Origin: Chrysomallon squamiferum
Taxonomy: Eukaryota > Mollusca > Gastropoda > Neomphalida > Peltospiridae
Length of the DNA: 64,000 bases
NCBI GenBank assembly: GCA_012295275.1
Contig: CM022679.1
Coordinates: 31,282,337-31,346,336 of the forward strand
Direction of reading: 5' to 3'
The notes beneath the pieces were generated by a model. It did no database searches. It was not told the DNA's origin and worked only from the letters and a program-made list of their open reading frames with translations. The position numbers and the translations under genes were made by a program. Positions 53,647 to 64,000 of the stretch are shown piece after piece. Position 1 is the first letter of the stretch, and each line of letters opens with the position of its first letter.

Positions 53647-55122
53647 ACGAATTCTCACAGTATTAAAAAGAAAAGATAATAATAATAAAAATCACCTTTT
53701 AGAATTTATTATTTCTTTCTTTTATTCTTTCATAAATATCTACTATATTTTGTTTAAATATATATATTTTTTTATTAATTATTCTTTTAGTGTTAAGTAT
53801 TGTTTAATCATTTTTTTTTTTGTTATTTCCATTGATATTTATTTGTTTTCTTTGAATCTTTTTTCCTTCTATTTTCTTTATTATTTATTAACTTTTGATG
53901 ATGATAATAATAAATAAATAAATAATTTAATAAATAAATAAATAAATAAAAGTTTAAAATTGGCACTTGTAATAAGGATTAATGAATAAAAATAAATAAA
54001 TCTATATCTATTAAATTTGTGTATCTGCAAACCAAACTAATATTTATTATGGAATCGCTTATAATGCATTTGATTAAAATTAATATAAAAAAGAATTAAA
54101 AATGAAAACAAAAATAAATTTGTTGCAAATTAACTGAAATCTGTTATAACAATTTTCGAAAGGAAGCTAAAAATTATAGCAGTTTAAGTTATAAGCAGCC
54201 ATTTTTTTCATCGTCTTTTTTCTTCATTTTCTGATGATGATGATGATAATGATGATGAAGATGATGATTATTAGTATTATTATTATTATTATTATCGCTG
54301 CTTTCAGCAACATGGAAATCTAACACTTATAAAATGTCTGTACAGATTAACGATTGTGCAAAGGAATGGGTTTGATGTAAAGACCAGTCTAGACTTGTGC
54401 TGTAAATCTATCCCATGAATTTCCTTTCAACTTTCTTGCATTGCCTTATGGGTCCACAACCTGCAACCAACAGTTCAGAAATATCTACCAAAAGACCTTG
54501 ACAAGTAACAATATACACATTTCAGACAAAAATCTTTTATTGTTGTGTTTTTTTTGTGGTTTTTTTTAGGTTTTTCTCTGTCAACATCGTTAAGTACTAG
54601 GACCGCTACGAACCCGGATCATGCCGCCGTCCTTGTATTTGGCGAGCGACACGTATATTATAAAAAGTTGACATTAACAAGAGATTTTACTTATGTTCTT
54701 ACTTTCTCTCTACTCGAAAATCTTTTCGACAAGTCTCGCTGATGTAAAGCTCAAACGAACTGAAGAGTTCATGCAGTGCGTTCTAATGGAGAAAGCGTAA
54801 AGAGAGTTATCTCCCGCTGCGACTAAGTCAAATCCCCTTGCTGTTTTAATTGCTTGTGACGAACTTCGATAAAACCGATGAAAGTGTAATATTCGACACA
54901 GCGGGTTGAAATCTCTCCCCTTCATAACACTTCGTTATTGCATATGCATTTAAAAATATTCACGTGAGAACATTTTCAATAATGTAAACATTTCTTACAG
55001 ATCTTGGTAGATAAAAGATCAAAGGCGCCGATGGGACATTTCAGCAAATTCAAAGAAAAACGTTTTGGCTAAGTACAGGTGAGAAACCCTTTTTTTTTTT
55101 TTTTTTTTTTTTTCAGAAAAAT

Positions 55123-55162
<40 letters not shown>

Positions 55163-55306
55163 GAATTTTAGCCCTTTTGGCTAATGAAATATATATTATC
55201 TCGTTGTTTTATTTCTGTTCTTCAAGTTAAATGGTATATATTTTCTTTCGATGTGAAAACTGAAATGTTTCTACATACTCGATGCATTTTTGTATGTATA
55301 TATGTT

Positions 55307-55337
<31 letters not shown>

Positions 55338-55510
55338 GAAGAGAAAACGAAGTTCAGTGTTGAGAACTAACAACCAAACAGAGCAGATTGTAGAAATGTA
55401 CACTGATGTCGAAGCTTGTCTTAGATTTGTAAGTCAAATATTTTTAATTCGTACAGTCATCCTGACATAGGTACAGAAAACATGTTTGAAATAATCATAT
55501 TGCTTTTTAT
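53560..55510. other. Gene-free, very AT-rich stretch
   Basis: T runs (53565–53585, 53607–53642, 55090–55113), TTTA/AAAT runs, (GAT)n near 54235–54270 and (AAT)n at 55122–55163. 54600–54930 is more balanced but shows no motif. Confidence 0.5.
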
Positions 55511-56131
55511 ACATAGGAAACAAAGACAGAAACACAGAAATATTCAAACAAAAACTTTTAATAAAGAAGAAAAATTAATACAGGAAATGTCTTATAAAAA
55601 TGTTTTCTGACAGCAGTTTAAAAAAAAAAAAAAAAAAATAAAAATAAAATAATAATAATTATCTGAACTTATGTAATTGCATAATATTTAAAAATAATGT
55701 TTCTTTGAATAATAAGCAAAATCTGCTATGATATTTGATATAACCAACTATAAAGTTATGAGAAGTTTTCATACAGATTTTACAAATATATGAACGTACT
55801 GAAACATATTCACAAATCAATCCCAATAAAAAAAAAAAAAAAAAAAATGAACACACAAAATACTTTTCTATGTTTAAAATATAAAGAAATATTAAATAAG
55901 ATTTTTTTAAATTTTTATTTTTAATTTAATTTTTTTAATTTATGAAACGGGGCAAAAAGACAGAACTAGCGTAAATATAAATGGAAATTCTAGCAAACTT
56001 TTAATTTAAAACGCTTGAATGGTTCAAGTTTGTCTATATGTAATAGAAATAACAATTATTTGTGCTATATTATCACAATGTGCTTGTACTGTTAGGTGCT
56101 TTAATACTTTATTTTAACACACACTTTTTCA

Positions 56132-56167
<36 letters not shown>

Positions 56168-56367
56168 GATAATAAAACATGACAATACATTATACTCAAC
56201 CAAAAAAAATAAAATAAAAAATAAAGTATGCATGTTACTTATTTCATAAAAGAAATTATGGAATTAGATAAATCATTAGAAACGGTGTGTCTGCTAATAT
56301 CACACATTGGGTACGTTGTTTGTTGCCACAGTGGATTGAGACGAAAACAGACTCAAAGCCTCCAGCC

Positions 56368-56960
56368 TCAGGATGTGTGCTCTAGCCTGGCTCTGATGTA
56401 GACTTGACAACACCGTCTTGTGGAATGGATGGTTCCGTTCAGACATTCTGCAGGGATGTTCCTCCACTCCTCATCAAGAACCTGCTCTAGCTGTAGAAGG
56501 TCCAGCGTAATGATGTGGACACGTCTCCATAGTTCATCTGACAAGAGTTCTGTGGGTTCTGCTGGCCAAGGCAATACCTCCACACGGTTTGGGATCAGAA
56601 AATGCATGGACACACTCTGATAACTTGGCTTGAGCGTTGTCTTCTTGGATATCCGTGTGGGAACGTCGTGTAAAATGTACGGAATTGCGTCAGCAGCAAA
56701 ACATTTCGTCCAGATACCGAACGCGTGTTGTGTTTCCATTAGTGACGCGAAGATCAGCTAAACCACGTGACACTGCTCACGTCATGACACTCGCCTCCAC
56801 CGATCTCATAGGAGGTTCTTTATCACAGAAGAGTGCATCTCATCTGCGGTACACGTTGATACGCTCATCACTGACTCTCATATCCTCGCGACTCGTCAAT
56901 AAAGAGGACGTCTTCTCCACTGGTTTCTTGTTGTTGGTTCGACCAGTGCAAACGGAGTTT
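56368..56960 (-). pseudogene. Tc1/mariner transposase relic
   Basis: The minus strand carries Val-Leu-Phe-Ile-Asp-Glu-Ser-Arg (about 56887–56911), the first-Asp motif of Tc1-type DDE transposases. Next come frameshifted fragments, then an open stretch (56739–56368) with EVLPWPAEP, DELWRRV, LEQVLDEEWRNIP and ARLEHTS. These correspond to the family's VLPWPAxSPDLNPIEH…LxRRV…L…EWxxIP…RGGHT C-terminus. The DLNPIEH segment with the last catalytic acidic residue is damaged, and stops and frameshifts separate the blocks. It is not functional. Confidence 0.75.
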
Positions 56961-57228
56961 GATTATCACGTGCGTCAAAAATAGGTCACCTTGCAGGTCA
57001 TCATCATATATCTCGATGTTGTAAAGTGTTCGAACGTGTGCACTCGAAGATTCCTTAGTGAAATATCACGTGTTTCAACCCCGAACAGGCTGAGTGGTTT
57101 TCGATAATACTAAAATGACATACTAGATAAAATATTCAACATCCATACTTCAGTTTTGGTTGAGTATATTTACAAAAAAATCGTTTTCTCATCTAACCAA
57201 ATTCAAACAAAAACACGTTATTACGTAC

Positions 57229-57229
57229 T

Positions 57230-57269
<40 letters not shown>
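57229..57269. repeat. 41-bp poly-A run
   Basis: An uninterrupted A run at the right end of the decayed Tc1-like unit. Confidence 0.95.
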
Positions 57270-57271
<2 letters not shown>

Positions 57272-57639
57272 TAATTACAGTCACATTTAAAAGTTCGATT
57301 TTAAGACTAAAACGATTATAAGTTTCATATAATATACTGAAACACAGTTAAATGTACAATGCTGTTGTTTTAGTCAAGCGATTCTGCTAAGTTCATTGTT
57401 TATATTTTATTTATTTATCTTCATACACATCTCTATTTTTATTATTAGTACTGCTGTTAACTTAATTCATTACTACTGTTGTTGTTGTTGTTGAATTATA
57501 AATATTTATTTATTTTATTTCATTTTATTTTACTTTATTTTTATTGTTATTTTTATAATCTAAAACCGTTACTGGGTAATTAAACAGACACAATTTATGT
57601 ATTTTAATTTCTGTAAAGTACACTTACAAATTCTATACT

Positions 57640-58340
57640 CTAAGTGATACTGGATCAGGGATAAGAGATATCGGATGAGGGATAATGATATCGGATGAGG
57701 GATAAGCGATATCGGATGCGGGATAATGATATCGGATGCGGGATAATGATATCGGATCAGATATAAGAGATATCGGATGAGGGATAATGACATCGGATCC
57801 GATATAAGAGATATCGGATGAGGGATAATGATATCGGATGCGGGATAAGAGATATCGGATGAGGGATAATGATATCGGATGCGGGATAAGAGATATCGGA
57901 TGAAGGATAATATTATCGAATCAGGGATAAGAGATATCGGACGAGGGATAAGTGATATCGGATGAGGGACAAGAGATATCGGATGATGGACAAGAGATAT
58001 TGGATCAGTGATAAGTGATATCGGATAACGGATAAGAGATATCGGATGAGGGATAATGATATTGGATGCGGGATAAGAGATATCGGATGAGGGATAATGA
58101 TATCGAATAGGGGATAAGTGATATCGGATAATGGATAAGAGATATCGGATAAGGGATAATTGATTTCGAATAGGGGATAAGTGATATTGGATCGGTGATA
58201 AGTGATATCGGATAACGGATAAGAGATATCGTATAAGGGATAAGAGATATCGTATAACGGATAAGAGATATCGGATAACGGATAAGAGATATCGGAGGAA
58301 GGATAAGTAATTTCGGATCAGGGATAACCGATATCAGATG
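57640..58340. repeat. GATATC-rich 20–21-bp minisatellite, about 700 bp, directly 3' of the fibrinogen-related gene
   Basis: More than 30 head-to-tail degenerate units alternate between GGGATAAGAGATATCGGATGA (21 bp, written here as a consensus in parts: GGGATAAGA, GATATCGGAT, GA) and a 20-bp form with GGGATAATGATATCGGATGC. Each unit contains an EcoRV-type GATATC palindrome. The array starts about 25 bp past the stop codon. The first canonical AATAAA on that strand lies beyond it (57534–57539), so the array may be part of the 3' UTR. Confidence 0.9.
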
Positions 58341-58364
58341 AAGTATAATGAACCTGTTTTCAAA

Positions 58365-61485
<3,121 letters not shown>

Positions 61486-61672
61486 GACTGTCTGAAATGA
61501 ACGTACAGTTAGGTAGTATCAGCTTTAGATATATTAAACTAAGCGAAAACAGCAGTTGATCCCTTTCTGATGTTGGGAAGCACTGTTGTACGTTTTAAAC
61601 ACCTCCAGCTAAACAGATTATTACATAAGGGAAATGAAGTAAAGCAAAACATTCTATCCTAAAATAATGGAT

Positions 61673-61682
61673 TATTTATATA
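61673..61682 (-). promoter_or_regulatory. Candidate TATA box of the fibrinogen-related gene
   Basis: The minus strand reads TATATAAATA here, about 190 bp upstream of the ATG. A start site about 30 bp downstream would leave room for a short 5' UTR exon before the acceptor-like site at about 61492. AT-rich context makes chance matches common. Confidence 0.25.
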
Positions 61683-61699
61683 CTTAAATATTTTAAAGG

Positions 61700-62590
61700 T
61701 TAAAGCAGAATACTTCAATAGCATGAAATACAAATTCTGCGAACTCTACGGCAACTGACTTTCCTATAGTTAATTACGTTACAAATCTCACGAGGTAGCA
61801 TGTTTCATATGGGCCACTAATTAATTTTGTCTACTGTGTTTGTTATCAACGGTTGTGTAAAAACACGACACAACATTTCACCAAGGTCGTCCTGATCATT
61901 TACTTGTTGTAACTGATTACTTATTAATGATTCCAGTTATTAAGGACAGTTTGTAGCCGCGTGTCAATAAGTCATCCCCAGCGTACTTGTTCATGTTTTA
62001 TTATTCTACAGATAGTCCAGTAACTATTATCATACTCCAGTTAGCAACCAAATATTTCTTATGCACCATCCCATAAAAACTACAAACCACGAGCCACACA
62101 TCGTAGAAAATGATTATAAAAGAAAATGGCTATGAGAGAGAAAAGATAGTTAAACTACATTGTTCTGAAACTTATGTCATGATAAAACGTGCCATGTTAA
62201 ATCTTAATCAGTCATTTCATTTTATATATTTATTTATTCATTTATTTATTTATTTATTTTTATTTACCTCGTACATTTGGACAGCTTCCTTATTAAAGTA
62301 CTTCAAAGAGTAGTCAAGACTGCAAAACAAATATCAATTGCAATATTTTATGAACACAATTTTTATTTTATATGTTACAATTAGTTTGACAAATACTGTT
62401 ATTTGAACGGGATGTTTAGCTATCCTTCGTCGATATTATTGTGATTAATATTATTTTGCTGTGTTTATTTATAATTATTATTTTTGCGACAACATTCTAA
62501 ATGTGGTGGAAAATACATGAACGTAGGAGAATTTTCAGTGAACAATATTTTCTTATACCATGTTTGTTTCATGACACAACAGCTAATTTC
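61700..62590. other. Upstream flank of the fibrinogen-related gene, no gene
   Basis: AT-rich unique sequence with a TTTA run near 62225–62262. No second intact gene is seen. Confidence 0.55.
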
Positions 62591-62594
62591 ATTT

Positions 62595-62740
62595 TATGAT
62601 TAAACATGGCTGCGTCCACTGATCACCGATGTCTTCAACGTTAAACTCGATTTTATGTTTCGGCTCAGTTCTTACCGAGTTAAAAGATGGGAATAATAAG
62701 TAAAAAAAAACAACAAAGAAATCAACAAAGAAACAAATCA
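62595..62740 (-). pseudogene. Decayed copy of fibrinogen-related gene exon 4
   Basis: The minus strand reads Glu-Pro-Lys-His-Lys-Ile-Glu-Phe-Asn-Val-Glu-Asp-Ile, clearly matching the ETQHKIEFIVEDV strand of exon 4. The core cataaaatcgagttta is identical. Weak similarity continues into the upstream A-rich intron side. The rest of the exon and its splice sites are gone, and no neighbouring exons are recognisable. Confidence 0.6.
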
Positions 62741-63009
62741 GTAAATAAATTATCCTATTTCACTACAACGTGTTAAGATGAAAATCTAATATTCTACGCG
62801 GCTGACTGAAGACATATATATTTTTTTCTTTTTCCGTTTGGTTGAATTATTTCTGTTTGTGTCTTTGTTAACGTTCATTGGTGTTTAGTTTTCTTTTCTT
62901 GAGAAAATTAAATGTTTCTACTCATGCATACAATATATCTGGATAAGTGTATGTATGAATGCACATATGTATTATACATATACGTACATATTTATCTTAG
63001 GATTGAATA

Positions 63010-63130
63010 TTCTCTGTCTGATTAGACTCTGCACATAGACAATATTGAGGAACGCAATGGCACACGAAGACAAAGTTCACTCATGACCTCACAAACCCGT
63101 CAGATGCCGCTGATGAGACTCGAACTTATG
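63010..63130 (-). mobile_element. tRNA-derived SINE copy, 5'-truncated
   Basis: The minus strand starts at the B-box-like GTTCGAGTCTCATCAGCGGC and continues through the family tail (gcgttcctcaatattgtcta, then gagtctaatcagac). The A-box part is missing; a (CA/GT) tract sits at the truncation point. Confidence 0.65.
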
Positions 63131-63379
63131 TAGGTGTGTGTGTGTCTGTGTGTGTGTGTGTGTGTGGGTGGGTGTAAAAACGGCACACAAAAATGAATCA
63201 GGACTTCGAAAAGGTAAATTATCATAGAAGTGGACACACTTTTCAAGATATTAATTTTATGATGCAGAAAATGAAACCAAACAACACAAAAATAAATCAT
63301 TATCCATCGGCATCATTTTACAAACAAGCCAAAATATGCAATACAATGAGTTTTATTATTATTTACTGGCACACACACA

Positions 63380-64000
63380 CACATAGAAATAAATACAAAT
63401 ATCCGAACAATATATTTTAATGAAGAAAAGATACAATACAGGAAAAAATGTTAATTCATCCGAACTTATTTTCATACATATTTTACAAATATATGAATAT
63501 ATGGAAACAATTGCTTATAGAAAAAAAAAATGCAACAAATAAAAATATATTTCTATTTTTAAATATAGAGTTTCGTTAATGAACAGTGCAGAACAATAAA
63601 ACTATCGTGACAAACACACCATAAATGGAAAATATAGAAAAGTTACAAGTAAAATATTTTGGATAGTTAAGATTTGTCTGTAAAAACGTCACTTACACTG
63701 AGCCCAATACACACTATCCCTTCTGCTCTCTCACTGTCATTTTTGTCATAGGTACGTTATTATCAGTCGATATTTTATATTCTTTATTTATTGGTTTTCC
63801 GAACGTGTGTTCAGTCATGACGATTCTTTAGTGAAATATCAGGTGTTTGTATGCCTAACAGAAAGCACGTGTTTTGAATATATCTACATATAAACATACT
63901 GTTATCTAAGCTAATTAAAACAAAAACATATTAGTTCTTATACTTTAAAAAAAAAAAATACAATAAAAAAACAAAATACAGAAATAAAAATACAACAATT
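63380..64000. mobile_element. Short, transposase-less copy of the 55.5-kb repeat family, cut by the window end
   Basis: It aligns in pieces and in order with the outer parts of 55515–57240 and skips the transposase relic. Its 63387–63770 section also matches, in reverse complement, 59996–60245 (about 85–90% over the best 110 bp, including acactgagcccaata). It looks like a MITE-style deletion derivative. Confidence 0.5.

Larger units (their letters stand above)
55515..57270. mobile_element. Decayed Tc1-like element, long copy of a local repeat family
   Basis: Its flanks at about 55515–56050 and 57000–57240 are collinear with 63380–64000, for example the cgaacgtgtg…ttagtgaaatatca block and the tttacaaatatatgaa block. 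The centre holds the Tc1 transposase relic that the short copy lacks. The unit ends at or near a 41-bp A run. Terminal inverted repeats could not be delimited. Confidence 0.5.

Noticed and set aside
56420-56984. Plus-strand frames over the Tc1 relic
   Set aside because: They are antisense shadows; the transposase motifs are on the minus strand.
57640-58340. CRISPR-like array
   Set aside because: The units are contiguous without unique spacers and the context is eukaryotic; it is a minisatellite.

Overview
This window is eukaryotic nuclear DNA. It is AT-rich, with short GT–AG-spliced exons in long non-coding tracts and a heavy load of microsatellites, mainly (TA)n, (GA)n, (CA)n, (ATT)n, (AGT)n and (TTTA)n. 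A secreted protein with a PAN/apple-like module fused to a fibrinogen-like domain, together with tRNA-derived SINE-like and Tc1-like relics, points to a lophotrochozoan, most likely a mollusc and plausibly a gastropod. The species cannot be named from the sequence.

Two complete protein-coding genes can be assembled exon by exon. (1) Plus strand, 10855–24890: a four-exon meteorin / meteorin-like (METRN/METRNL) gene encoding a 297-residue secreted protein. It has a long first intron (about 9.4 kb) and a GC-richer TATA-less leader with several tiny uORFs. (2) Minus strand, 61485–58365: a five-exon gene for a 305-residue secreted protein with a signal peptide, a PAN/apple-like Cys-rich module and a C-terminal fibrinogen-related domain. 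A roughly 700-bp minisatellite of 20–21-bp GATATC-containing units sits directly 3' of its stop codon. Two decayed copies of its exons (about 60.36–60.44 kb and 62.6–62.7 kb) show that fibrinogen-domain exons have duplicated and died at this locus.

Layout: 1–10.4 kb is intergenic with compound microsatellites and a tRNA-like SINE near 8.0 kb. 10.4–25.3 kb is the meteorin gene; its third intron holds a nearly perfect 78-bp palindrome next to exon 4. 25.3–55.5 kb is a gene desert made of simple repeats, minisatellites, a large inverted duplication (33.4–34.1 kb), a 31-bp-arm hairpin (39.6 kb), a second SINE copy (36.4 kb) and a compositionally unusual block at 53.2–53.5 kb that could be a conserved regulatory element. 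55.5–57.3 kb is a decayed element carrying a Tc1/mariner transposase relic. 57.6–61.7 kb is the fibrinogen-related gene. 61.7–64 kb holds an exon relic, a third SINE copy and a short deletion derivative of the 55.5-kb element.

I see no evidence of a functional link between the two genes; they are separate secreted-protein loci about 33 kb apart. No rRNA, functional tRNA, CRISPR array or prokaryotic feature was found. The most notable structures are the fibrinogen-related locus with its 3' minisatellite and exon fossils, the intron-3 palindrome, and the inverted duplication at 33.4–34.1 kb.
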